Shown here in pieces: positions 39,557-48,047 of a stretch of DNA of 64,000 bases. The stretch spans positions 3,994,736-4,058,735 of the forward strand of contig NZ_OY760905.1 of assembly GCF_963664135.1 (NCBI RefSeq). Reading direction: 5' to 3'. Made by a program: the position numbers and the translations under genes. Below the pieces are notes generated by a model. That model was not told where the DNA came from and did not search any database. It was given only the letters and a program-made list of their open reading frames with translations. This DNA is from an uncultured Acetobacterium sp. (GTDB taxonomy: Bacteria > Bacillota > Clostridia > Eubacteriales > Eubacteriaceae). Each line of letters begins with the position of its first letter. The first letter of the stretch is position 1.

Positions 39557-40513
39557 ATGAATGAATTAAATCTTACCATGTCCTCATCCCCTCATATTCG
39601 GGCAAACCATTCCACTGCCAGCATTATGCAAAATGTTTTGATTGCTTTATTGCCAGCATTGGCCGTGGCAGGATACGTTTTCGGAACCTGGGCATTAGCG
39701 CTAGTCGCAATCTGTGTAATCGCTTCGGTAGCTACTGAAGCGATCATTCAAAAATTATTGAAAAAACCAATCACTGTCAATGACTGGAGTGCTGTGGTAA
39801 CCGGAGTGCTGTTAGCATTTAATTTGCCGATTAATGCACCCTGGTGGCTGGCTGTGGTGGGGTCTGTTTTTGCGATTGCCATTGTCAAACAGTGTTTTGG
39901 TGGTTTGGGACAGAATTTTATGAACCCCGCGCTGGCGGCAAGAGCGTTCTTATTGGCATCCTGGCCGGGACATATGACCAGTACGGCTTATATTCCTACC
40001 TTTGATACCGTTACATCGGCAACCCCGCTGGCCCTGTTAAAGTCCGGTGACTTTGCCAGTATGCCATCAACATTGGATTTATTTACCGGCTTAAACGGTG
40101 TCTACGGTTGTATTGGCGAAATTTCGGCGCTGGCTTTACTGTTGGGTGGGCTTTATCTTATTTTTAGAGGTATTATCAGTTGGCGAATTCCAATCATTTA
40201 CTTATTAACCATTGGAATTTTTGCTCTGATGGTTGGCCAGGACCCAATTGTCCATATTGTTTCAGGTGGGGTTATGTTGGGTGCCTTTTTTATGGCAACC
40301 GATTATGCATCATCTCCAGTAACATCAAAAGGTCAGATTATCTATGCGGTGGGGTGTGGTCTAATCACCATGATCATTCGTCTATATGGAGGATATCCAG
40401 AAGGGTGCTCCTATTCAATTCTGCTGATGAACGTTGCCACACCTTTAATTGAACGCTTCACCAAAGAAAAAATTTATGGTGTCGCTAAAAAGACAAAGGA
40501 GGCCAAGGCATAA
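39557..40513 (+). CDS. rnfD: Rnf complex subunit RnfD
   Basis: A 318-residue polytopic membrane subunit (about nine helices) that binds FMN covalently at a threonine; the likely residue is T156 in TVTSATPLALLKSG. Start is ATG 39557 with AGGAGGA six bases upstream. It contributes to the ion path coupled to electron flow from ferredoxin to NAD. Its stop overlaps the rnfG start by one base. Confidence 0.98.
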   Translation: MNELNLTMSSSPHIRANHSTASIMQNVLIALLPALAVAGYVFGTWALALVAICVIASVATEAIIQKLLKKPITVNDWSAVVTGVLLAFNLPINAPWWLAVVGSVFAIAIVKQCFGGLGQNFMNPALAARAFLLASWPGHMTSTAYIPTFDTVTSATPLALLKSGDFASMPSTLDLFTGLNGVYGCIGEISALALLLGGLYLIFRGIISWRIPIIYLLTIGIFALMVGQDPIVHIVSGGVMLGAFFMATDYASSPVTSKGQIIYAVGCGLITMIIRLYGGYPEGCSYSILLMNVATPLIERFTKEKIYGVAKKTKEAKA

Positions 40514-41142
40514 TGGAAAAATTAGAAAACAAAGCTAAAATTGACTGGAAAAATGTCTTTAAGCTGGGCTTTATTTTGTTTGCAATTTCGGCAGTCGCCG
40601 CTTGTGCTTTGGCGTTGACAAATTATGTGACAGCCGGTACCATCGCCGAATTGAATTTAGAAACAAATAGAATCGCCCGCCAGCAAGTCCTACCGGAAGC
40701 TACTGATTTTGAAGCCGTTCCAGTTGAACGGCTAGCAGAAATGGCTAGCGAAATTGGTCTTAAAAATCCGGAAGAATTAAGAGAAGCCTATATCGGCAAA
40801 AATGACAGTGACATTGTCGGATATACGGTCAAAACAGGGCCGACCAGCGGTTATAGCGGAGAGATCCAAGTATTAACCGGAATTTCAAAAGATGGCAAAG
40901 TGACTGGGATTACGATTATCAAACATAATGAAACGCCTGGCTTAGGTGCTTTAGCAACGCAACCGAAATTTAAAGATCAGTATAAAGGTTTATCTGCGCT
41001 AGAGAAAATTACTGTTGTAAAAACGACCCCGGAAGCTGGTAGTAATGCGATCCAGGCAATTACCGGCGCAACAATTACATCGAAAGCTGTTACAGATGGG
41101 GTAAACCTGTCAAATGAAGTTTACCAGAATTTGTTGAATTAG
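40513..41142 (+). CDS. rnfG: Rnf complex subunit RnfG
   Basis: A 209-residue subunit with one N-terminal membrane anchor (VFKLGFILFAISAVAACALAL) and an extracytoplasmic FMN-binding domain. The flavinylation motif TGATITSKAV places FMN on T187. The AAACGTTG..GLGALA segment (HNETPGLGALATQPKF) is also typical. It is translationally coupled to rnfD. Confidence 0.98.
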   Translation: MEKLENKAKIDWKNVFKLGFILFAISAVAACALALTNYVTAGTIAELNLETNRIARQQVLPEATDFEAVPVERLAEMASEIGLKNPEELREAYIGKNDSDIVGYTVKTGPTSGYSGEIQVLTGISKDGKVTGITIIKHNETPGLGALATQPKFKDQYKGLSALEKITVVKTTPEAGSNAIQAITGATITSKAVTDGVNLSNEVYQNLLN

Positions 41143-41157
41143 GAGGGAAAAGTAAAG

Positions 41158-41751
41158 ATGAATTTTGTAAAGAATCTTACTCGGGGAATCGTCCGAGAAA
41201 ACCCTACCTTTGTACTTGTATTGGGGATGTGCCCGACATTGGCGGTGACGACATCAGCGATAAATGGTTTAGGCATGGGTTTGGCCACCTGTCTGGTACT
41301 GATTGGTTCCAATGTGGCAATTTCGTTAATGCGAAATGTTATTCCGGATAATATTAGAATCCCGGCTTTTGTTGTGATTATTGCTTCTTTTGTTACCATC
41401 ATCGGGATGATGATGAAGGCTTATGTACCAGCGCTGGATGCGGCTTTGGGGATATATATTCCGTTAATTGTTGTAAATTGCATCATTTTGGCTCGGGCTG
41501 AAGCATTCGCTTTTGTCAATGGAGTGGCGGATTCTTTTGCCGACGGACTTGGTATGGGGATTGGCTTTACCCTGGCACTCACTTTGCTTGGTTCAATCAG
41601 AGAAATTCTGGGAGCAGGCAGTATTTTTGGATTTCCAATCTTTGGCACCGCTTACGAACCAGTATTGTTAATGATCCTTCCGCCTGGAGCTTTTTTAACC
41701 CTCGGTCTAATTATTGGTTTTATTAACTGGCAATCCAGGAAGAAAGCATAG
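41158..41751 (+). CDS. rnfE: Rnf complex subunit RnfE
   Basis: A 197-residue integral membrane subunit with six helices, paralogous to RnfA. Family features include LGMCPTLAVTTSAINGLGMG with the cluster-ligating Cys region and VNCIILARAEAFA. GGAGGG precedes the ATG. It forms part of the membrane channel of the complex. Confidence 0.98.
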   Translation: MNFVKNLTRGIVRENPTFVLVLGMCPTLAVTTSAINGLGMGLATCLVLIGSNVAISLMRNVIPDNIRIPAFVVIIASFVTIIGMMMKAYVPALDAALGIYIPLIVVNCIILARAEAFAFVNGVADSFADGLGMGIGFTLALTLLGSIREILGAGSIFGFPIFGTAYEPVLLMILPPGAFLTLGLIIGFINWQSRKKA

Positions 41752-41763
41752 GGGGAGAAAGAG

Positions 41764-42342
41764 ATGACATTAATTTTCATTATGATTAGTGCAATTTTTA
41801 TAAACAACTTCGTGCTATCACGTTTTTTAGGTATCTGTCCATTTTTAGGGGTCTCCAAACAGGTTGAAACGGCTGTTGGTATGGGAGTGGCGGTAACCTT
41901 TGTAATGGCGATAGCTTCCGCAATTACCTTTGTAGTCCAGTACTCGATTCTTAATCCATTAAATCTGGGATATTTGCAGACCATTGCTTTTATTCTCGTC
42001 ATCGCGGCGTTAGTTCAATTAGTGGAAATGGTTATCAAAAAATCAAGCCCTTCTTTGTATCAGGCGCTGGGTGTTTATCTGCCGCTTATCACAACGAATT
42101 GTGCAGTATTGGGGGTTGCGCTGATAAACATTCAGAATAAGTATAATTTCATAGAGACCATTTTTAATGGTATCGGCGCGGCACTGGGATTTACCTTGGC
42201 GATTGTTCTTTTTGCCGGGATACGAGAGCGCCTTGAAACATCAGGTACGCCATTATCACTTGAAGGTTTCCCAATTGCATTACTGACTGCCGGTTTAATG
42301 GCGATTGCTTTTCTGGGATTTTCCGGAATGAAATTAGGGTAG
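41764..42342 (+). CDS. rnfA: Rnf complex subunit RnfA
   Basis: A 192-residue integral membrane subunit. NNFVLSRFLGICPFLGVSKQVETA and the mirrored TTNCAVLGVALIN carry the two cysteines thought to hold a cluster at the RnfA/RnfE interface. GGGGGAG precedes ATG 41764. Paralogue of RnfE with inverted topology. Confidence 0.98.
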   Translation: MTLIFIMISAIFINNFVLSRFLGICPFLGVSKQVETAVGMGVAVTFVMAIASAITFVVQYSILNPLNLGYLQTIAFILVIAALVQLVEMVIKKSSPSLYQALGVYLPLITTNCAVLGVALINIQNKYNFIETIFNGIGAALGFTLAIVLFAGIRERLETSGTPLSLEGFPIALLTAGLMAIAFLGFSGMKLG

Positions 42343-42353
42343 GGGATAAGGAA

Positions 42354-43337
42354 ATGTTGAATGCGATATTAGTTCCGGTTGTTATCCTCGGTGCATTTGG
42401 TTTGTTGTTTGGAATTGGCCTGGCAATTGCCGCCAAAGTCTTTGCAGTAGATGTTGACCACCGCTTTCCGATGGTCAGAGCGGCGCTTCCAGGTGCAAAT
42501 TGCGGTGCCTGTGGCTATCCCGGTTGTGATGCCTTAGCCTTGGCAATTTTAAATGGTGAGGCACGTGCTGATGCTTGTCCGGTTGGTGGAACAAAATCGG
42601 CAACGGCTATCGCCGAAATAATGGGTGTAAAAGTTGGTAGTACAGTAAAAAAAATAGCTACTGTTATTTGCCAGGGTAATTTTGAAAGAGCTCCAGATCG
42701 GGCAAAATACTATGGCGAAAAGGATTGTCGTGAGGCAATGATTGCTTCGGGAGGATCAAAGGGATGTCGCTTTGGGTGTATAGGGTATGGAACTTGTAAA
42801 ACAGCATGTCAATTTGATGCTATTGTTATGGGAGATGATGGTTTGCCCAAGGTTGATCCAGATAAATGTACATCTTGTGGCAAATGTGTGGAGGCTTGTC
42901 CGAAGTCGATTATGAAGTTAGTACCGATAACCCAGGATGTCATTGTAAAATGTCATAATCTTGATCTCGGTAAAACTGCAAAACGTGTTTGTACAACTGC
43001 GTGTATTGCTTGTGGGGCCTGTGTGAGGGCTTGTCAATTTGACGCAGTTGCAGTTGAAAACAATTGTGCAAAAATTGATTACAACAAGTGTGTTCAATGC
43101 TATGAGTGTGTTGATAAATGCCCCATGCATTGTATTTCCGGTGACGTGGAAACTGGTAAAAAGAAAGCATCCATCATTGCGTCAAACTGTGTCGGGTGTG
43201 GGGAATGCGCAAAAAACTGTCCCGTTCATGCGATCACCGGGGAACTTAAAAAACCACCATATGTTATTGATCCGAATAGATGTATCGGGTGCGGCAATTG
43301 CCTTGATATGTGCAGAAAAAAAGCTATTGAAATATGA
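42354..43337 (+). CDS. rnfB: Rnf complex subunit RnfB, polyferredoxin
   Basis: A 327-residue iron-sulfur subunit that takes electrons from ferredoxin. One N-terminal helix anchors it, followed by the Fe-S domain NCGACGYPGCDALALAI...C. Then come six further Cys clusters: CRFGCIGYGTCKTAC, CTSCGKCVEACP, CIACGACVRAC, CVQCYECVDKCP, CVGCGECAKNCP and CIGCGNCLDMCRKKA. This is a long acetogen-type RnfB with more ferredoxin-like motifs than proteobacterial RnfB. The final motif lacks the usual proline after its last Cys. It ends the operon before a terminator. Confidence 0.98.
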   Translation: MLNAILVPVVILGAFGLLFGIGLAIAAKVFAVDVDHRFPMVRAALPGANCGACGYPGCDALALAILNGEARADACPVGGTKSATAIAEIMGVKVGSTVKKIATVICQGNFERAPDRAKYYGEKDCREAMIASGGSKGCRFGCIGYGTCKTACQFDAIVMGDDGLPKVDPDKCTSCGKCVEACPKSIMKLVPITQDVIVKCHNLDLGKTAKRVCTTACIACGACVRACQFDAVAVENNCAKIDYNKCVQCYECVDKCPMHCISGDVETGKKKASIIASNCVGCGECAKNCPVHAITGELKKPPYVIDPNRCIGCGNCLDMCRKKAIEI

Positions 43338-43374
43338 CCACAAAAAGTAAGATAATAAAACAGCCAATTTATTA

Positions 43375-43411
43375 AAGACTCCCTATTGAAAAATGAGGAG
43401 TCTTTTTCCTT
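43375..43411 (+). terminator. rnf operon terminator
   Basis: Stem AAGACTCC / GGAGTCTT separated by about 15 nt and followed by TTTCC; the T-run is partly within the stem. Confidence 0.75.
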
Positions 43412-43530
43412 AAGAATTTATGACAATTAAACCACTTAGTCAAAATTTTAATGAGAATTTTAGGAAACATGTATAAAATGATTCGAGATTCTGTTAAAAT
43501 AGTAATATTGTTGATCCGAGGAGGCTTACT

Positions 43531-43713
43531 GTGAGCGAAAAGTCTGTTTACCATGCGTCAATAAAAGAACTGCCTGAAGACGAACGGCCTCAGGAAAAGC
43601 TAATTCGTTATGGGGCAGGAAGTTTAAGCAACGCAGAGCTCCGTGCTATTATTATTCGCACCGGAACTCGGGACGCCAAATTTTGTAAAAGTCGTTTGTT
43701 GGGGATCCGATAA
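43531..43713 (+). pseudogene. radC: Truncated radC (UPF0758) remnant
   Basis: The 60-residue frame begins like Rad[40 protein letters not shown] (helix-hairpin-helix region). After about residue 47 it departs from the family ([12 protein letters not shown]) and stops. The JAB/MPN metalloprotein domain of about 130 residues is missing. GTG 43531 still has GAGGAGG upstream. radC normally follows genes such as rnfB and maf in clostridia, so this is a decayed resident gene. Confidence 0.7.
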
Positions 43714-43742
43714 ATTTGCTGACGTATCTATTTTATTTAGGT

Positions 43743-43748
43743 TATAAT
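43743..43748 (+). promoter_or_regulatory. -10 box upstream of the pseudouridine synthase gene
   Basis: TATAAT preceded by TGACGT at roughly 17-18 bp. It gives the rluA-like gene its own promoter after the radC remnant. Confidence 0.5.
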
Positions 43749-43822
43749 ATAAGGAATCTTGATTTTTAATAATTATTGATCAAAAGATAGCAAAAAATTC
43801 ATTTAAAAAACCGGGAGGTAGA

Positions 43823-44734
43823 ATTATCAGTCTCGTTTATACATATCATATTTCGGAAAATCACGAAAAATTAGTCAGAGAAGAGTTGGTCAATCGTTAC
43901 AGTTACTCCAGCCGATTGATCAGAGAAATTAAGCGGATTGGAAAAATCAGCTTAAACCAAAAGGAATGTTTTCTGGGACAGGCGATTAAGTCGGGGGATG
44001 TTATTGAAATTAGAATGCCCCAGGAAGATATCGATGGGGAGCCAGTTCTGGGTAAAATTAATGTTGTCTACGAGGATGATGAATTATTAGTGATTAATAA
44101 ACCGCCATTTTGTGTGACACATCCGACCAAAAGTCATCAATTGGACACCCTGGCAAATTACATCAGTTATTATTGGAAAAATAATGGGGTTTCCGCAAAA
44201 ATACGTTTTATCAATCGGCTGGATCGGGATACAACCGGAATTGTCGCCATCGCCAAAAATAAATATGTGCACCATTTCGTTCAAAAAGAAATGAATTTGG
44301 GTCAGGTCCGGAAGGTTTACCATGCTTTTGTTCACGGCAGGCTTCCCAATAAGGAAGGAATCATTGATGCCCCGATCGGACAACCCTATGAGGACTGTAT
44401 TCATCGGGTGGTGATGGATGAGGGGAAACCTTCAGTTACGCACTATAAGGTGCTGGAAGAATATCAAAACGCATCATTAGTGGAATTGGTTCTGGAAACC
44501 GGACGAACCCACCAAATACGGGTGCATTTAAAACATCTGGGAAATCCAATTATCGGTGATCCTTTATATAATGAGGCCAATTCAGATAAATTAGATTGCT
44601 ATGAAATGGCACATCAGGCACTTCACGCCAGAAGTCTTGAGTTATCACTTCCCAGTAAAAAACAATTGAATTTTAGGGCAGAATATGGAAAAGAACTAAC
44701 AGACCTAAAAAAGCGTCTAATAGATAATAAATAG
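43823..44734 (+). CDS. RluA-family pseudouridine synthase, probable non-AUG start
   Basis: An RluA-type 23S rRNA/tRNA pseudouridine synthase with an N-terminal S4-like domain and catalytic INRLDRDTTGIV (Asp). The first standard start, TTG 43886, would cut into the S4 domain. The coding frame continues upstream through HISENHEKLVREEL to 43823, where GGGAGG (43813-43818) sits 4 bases before ATT (43823) or 7 before ATC (43826), with no ATG, GTG or TTG between them. The likely length is about 303 residues. If the TTG is used, the protein has 282 residues and starts inside the S4 fold. Confidence 0.85.
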   Translation: MISLVYTYHISENHEKLVREELVNRYSYSSRLIREIKRIGKISLNQKECFLGQAIKSGDVIEIRMPQEDIDGEPVLGKINVVYEDDELLVINKPPFCVTHPTKSHQLDTLANYISYYWKNNGVSAKIRFINRLDRDTTGIVAIAKNKYVHHFVQKEMNLGQVRKVYHAFVHGRLPNKEGIIDAPIGQPYEDCIHRVVMDEGKPSVTHYKVLEEYQNASLVELVLETGRTHQIRVHLKHLGNPIIGDPLYNEANSDKLDCYEMAHQALHARSLELSLPSKKQLNFRAEYGKELTDLKKRLIDNK

Positions 44735-44747
44735 AAAAGGTGATAAA

Positions 44748-46952
44748 ATGAGTGAAAAGCAAACAAAAGGAATAAAAAGACGTAAAAAGAAAAAACATAT
44801 CGGAGTAAAGGTGCTTATCGTTCTCTTAGTTCTGGGGATTCTGGGGGTTGGGGTGATGTACTCTATTTACGCTGCCAACCGTATGGATATATCAGATTAT
44901 CAGTACATGGCTAAGGATAAAACAGAAATTTATTCAGCCGATAATGTAGTCATTGCTCAGTTATATACCAAGAACAGAACCAATGTTACCATCGATCAGA
45001 TCCCAAAACAATTACAGCAAGCTCTGGTTTCGGTGGAAGATTCCCGGTTTTATGAGCATTTCGGAATTGACATCTTTGGGATTGGCCGGGCTTTCTTTTC
45101 GAATATTGCCAACAATGGCATCGGTGAAGGAGCCAGTACGATTACTCAACAGCTTGCCAGAGTGTTGTTCCTACCGGATATTGCAACTGAACAAACTTTC
45201 CAACAGTCAATGGTCAGAAAATTAAAGGAAATATCAATCGCACTACAGTTGGAAGAAAAATATACCAAGGATCAGATCCTAGAGATGTATTTTAATGAAT
45301 ACTATTTTGGTTCGGGAGCCTATGGGATTGAAGAAGCAGCACAGACTTATTTTAATAAACCAGTATCTCAGGTTAATCTGGCAGAAGCCGCCATGCTGGC
45401 AGGTTTGCCTCAGGCACCAAGTGCTTATGCCCCTAACACAAATTTTGAAGCTGCAAAAAAACGCCAGCTGGAAGTTTTAACCCGAATGGTTAAAGAAAAA
45501 TATATTACCCAGGAAGAGGCTGATGCTGCCTATGCAACAGAGCTGGTGATCAGAGATCCGGCCACCATCAATAATGACGATCAGATTGTCGATAATTATG
45601 AGGCCTTTGTATCCCAGGCCTTAGATGAATATGCAACCTTAAAAGCCTCAGCGGTCATGCAGGAGCGTGGAATTACTCAAGAACAGGCTATTGACTATAT
45701 CAAGGAAAATATCGCCAATGGGGGATACCGAATTTATACTACAATCGATTCAAACATGCAAGCGGATGCCATCAATAGTTTGTACACCGGGTTGGATGAT
45801 TATGGTATGACTGAGGAAACCGGTGCAGTCGTAACGGTCGATCTGGATGGCAGTGTTAAAGCCTATTATGGTGGGAACACCCAAATTGATATGGCCAATA
45901 CAGCCAGACAACCGGGTTCGAATATTAAACCGTTATATTATTCCGGTGCCATGGAAAATGGCCTGATTACGCCATCAACGATCATTTCAGATACCTATAC
46001 TGATTTTGGGGGATATGCTCCTAAAAACTATGATTTCGCTTACCATGGAAATGTTACAGTCAGATCTGCACTTGTAAATTCGTATAATATTCCATCTGTT
46101 AAGGTTTTTGACAAATTTGGAGTTGATGAATCAATTGCGTTTATGCAGAAAATGGGAATAACAACCTTTGAAGATGATGATTATAATCTGGCAACTGCAT
46201 TGGGTGGGATGACCTATGGGATCAAACCGCTCGAAATGGCAGCGGCATTTAATATTTTCAATAATGCCGGTGTTTACAATAAACCTCATTTTATTACAAA
46301 AATGGAACAAATTAATGGTGATGTTATCTATGCAAGAGATGCATCCAATTCAGTAACCCGTAAAGTCATGAAAGATACTACTGCAACGAACATGATGAGT
46401 ATATTAACAGATGAAGTAAGTTATGGTACTGGGAGTGGCGCTGCTCAAATCTATTCAACCGCTGGTAAAACAGGGACGACAAATGACAACAAGGATTTAT
46501 GGTTTACCGGGATTACCGGTAATTTGACCACCTCAGTTTGGTTGGGAAGCCCTGAGAATTATATTATCGGAGGTGGAAGTTATATGGCGGCCGGAATTTA
46601 CGGAAGCTACCTGAGTCAAGTCATTGATCAGGGATTATTAACAACTCCTGAAATTGAACGGACTTCTAATGAAGGTGATAGTGAGGGTGCTTCTTCGATT
46701 GATTCCGGATCTTCAACAACAAATAAAGAAGATACAACTACAACTACCACTACGGATACAACCACTACGACGCCAACGTCCCCAACCACGACGACACCGA
46801 CAACGACGACCCCAACGACGCCAACAACCCCGACGACCCCAACGACGCCAACTGAACCGACGACGCCAACGACGCCAACCGAGCCGACGACGCCAACTGA
46901 ACCGACGACGCCAACCGAGCCGACGACCCCAACAACCCCAACGACAACTTAA
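44748..46952 (+). CDS. Class A penicillin-binding protein (PBP1A type)
   Basis: A 734-residue bifunctional peptidoglycan synthase. A basic N-terminus and one transmembrane helix (18-42) lead into the glycosyltransferase domain with EDSRFYEHFGID (E97) and GASTITQQLARVLFL. The transpeptidase domain has S391-NIK, S445-Y-N and K574-TG. From about residue 642 a low-complexity tail of about 93 residues follows: Ser/Thr-rich, then TPTTPTEPT repeats. It is probably exported through the wall and may be disordered or glycosylated. AAAGGTG precedes ATG 44748. Confidence 0.96.
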   Translation: MSEKQTKGIKRRKKKKHIGVKVLIVLLVLGILGVGVMYSIYAANRMDISDYQYMAKDKTEIYSADNVVIAQLYTKNRTNVTIDQIPKQLQQALVSVEDSRFYEHFGIDIFGIGRAFFSNIANNGIGEGASTITQQLARVLFLPDIATEQTFQQSMVRKLKEISIALQLEEKYTKDQILEMYFNEYYFGSGAYGIEEAAQTYFNKPVSQVNLAEAAMLAGLPQAPSAYAPNTNFEAAKKRQLEVLTRMVKEKYITQEEADAAYATELVIRDPATINNDDQIVDNYEAFVSQALDEYATLKASAVMQERGITQEQAIDYIKENIANGGYRIYTTIDSNMQADAINSLYTGLDDYGMTEETGAVVTVDLDGSVKAYYGGNTQIDMANTARQPGSNIKPLYYSGAMENGLITPSTIISDTYTDFGGYAPKNYDFAYHGNVTVRSALVNSYNIPSVKVFDKFGVDESIAFMQKMGITTFEDDDYNLATALGGMTYGIKPLEMAAAFNIFNNAGVYNKPHFITKMEQINGDVIYARDASNSVTRKVMKDTTATNMMSILTDEVSYGTGSGAAQIYSTAGKTGTTNDNKDLWFTGITGNLTTSVWLGSPENYIIGGGSYMAAGIYGSYLSQVIDQGLLTTPEIERTSNEGDSEGASSIDSGSSTTNKEDTTTTTTTDTTTTTPTSPTTTTPTTTTPTTPTTPTTPTTPTEPTTPTTPTEPTTPTEPTTPTEPTTPTTPTTT
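46788..46949 (+). repeat. Thr/Pro codon repeat at the PBP 3' end
   Basis: A run of near-repeats of ACGCCAACG / ACCCCAACG and CCGACG units encoding (TPT)n and TPTEPT. Such tracts vary in length by slippage between strains. Confidence 0.75.
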
Positions 46953-46965
46953 ATGGAGGATTTCA

Positions 46966-47316
46966 ATGATTATAAAAAATGAAACTAAACGACTGGAAAT
47001 AAAACAAAACATGCGCGGCGGTAATGGGGATATTGAAATTAGCCATATTGCTGAAAGCCAAATTCTGGGAGAAAACTGCAGGATGTTTTCTCAAATCACG
47101 GTGAAGCCTGGAGACTCCATCGGCGAACATCAGCATGTAGGTGAACAGGAAATATTCTATTTTGTTCAGGGCAACGGCATCGTCATTGATGACGGCATCA
47201 CATTCGATATTGGACCCGGAGATGTGATGGTCACTCCAGATCAGAGCAGCCACAGTGTTATCAATACTGGTGAGTCTGACTTAGTGTTTATGGCGTTGAT
47301 CCTCAAACAGGCATAA
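46966..47316 (+). CDS. Cupin-domain protein
   Basis: A 116-residue single-domain cupin. Metal-ligand motif 1 is GDSIGEHQHVGEQEIFYFVQG and motif 2 is GPGDVMVTPDQSSHSV. ATG 46966 follows ATGGAGGATTTCA; the frame is open upstream through the PBP tail but that is not coding for this protein. It lies between the PBP gene and nth, overlapping the nth start by one base. The substrate is unknown. Confidence 0.88.
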   Translation: MIIKNETKRLEIKQNMRGGNGDIEISHIAESQILGENCRMFSQITVKPGDSIGEHQHVGEQEIFYFVQGNGIVIDDGITFDIGPGDVMVTPDQSSHSVINTGESDLVFMALILKQA

Positions 47317-47957
47317 TGACAAAAAAAAATATTGAACAAATCTTAGCCACACTGAAAAGTCTTTACGGGCAGGAAAAGTGTGGCTTAGATTTTAATACGC
47401 CCTTTGAACTGCTGATTGCAACCATCTTATCAGCGCAATGTACTGATATTCGGGTCAATATCGTCACCAGTGATTTGTTTCAAAATTACAATACTCCAGA
47501 ATCCATTTTGAGTCTGGGCGAAGCAGGTCTGCTCGCGAAAATCAAAACTTGCGGACTTGCCAATACCAAAGCTAAAAATATCATTCTGACCTGTCATCGA
47601 CTTTTATCCGAATATAACGGCATGGTACCAGATCAGATGGAAGAACTGATTACCCTTCCGGGAGTTGGCCGCAAAACCGCCAATGTCGTATTAAGTAATG
47701 CCTATGATGTTCCAGCAATTGCGGTAGATACCCATGTTTTCAGGGTTTCCAATCGGATTGGTCTGGCTGATGGTAAAACAGTTCTGGAAGTTGAAAAACA
47801 ATTAATGAAGAATATTCCCAAAGACCAATGGTCTCAGGCACACCATTGGTTGATCTGGCATGGTCGAAAATGCTGTACCGCCCGAAACCCCAATTGCGGT
47901 GAATGTCTGTTGCGCAGTCTCTGCGTTTTTGGCAGGCAAAATTTCAAAGAAGCGTAG
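47316..47957 (+). CDS. nth: Endonuclease III
   Basis: A 213-residue base-excision DNA glycosylase/AP lyase. The helix-hairpin-helix LPGVGRKTANVVL, catalytic aspartate in VDTHVFRVSNRIGL and C-terminal [4Fe-4S] ligands CCTARNPNCGECLLRSLC are all present. Start ATG overlaps the cupin TAA, indicating coupling. It removes oxidised pyrimidines. Confidence 0.97.
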   Translation: MTKKNIEQILATLKSLYGQEKCGLDFNTPFELLIATILSAQCTDIRVNIVTSDLFQNYNTPESILSLGEAGLLAKIKTCGLANTKAKNIILTCHRLLSEYNGMVPDQMEELITLPGVGRKTANVVLSNAYDVPAIAVDTHVFRVSNRIGLADGKTVLEVEKQLMKNIPKDQWSQAHHWLIWHGRKCCTARNPNCGECLLRSLCVFGRQNFKEA

Positions 47958-47975
47958 CATAAAAGCATTTATTTC

Positions 47976-48004
47976 TTGTATTTTTCTTAGGAATGGTTTA
48001 TGAT
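47976..48004 (+). promoter_or_regulatory. liv operon promoter
   Basis: TTGTAT (47976-47981), 17 bp, TATGAT (47999-48004), 43 bp upstream of the substrate-binding protein start. Confidence 0.6.
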
Positions 48005-48047
48005 AATCACTAGAAATAATCATTGAAAAGAAAAAGGAGGAAAAGAA

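Noticed and set aside
46788..46949. CRISPR-like array
   Set aside because: The repeat is short, in frame and codes for Thr/Pro; there are no unique spacers.
46713..47316. Arg/Pro-rich, Trp/Arg-rich and Ser/Leu-rich frames over the PBP tail
   Set aside because: They are shifted readings of the Thr/Pro codon repeat; the PBP frame continues from a conserved enzyme.
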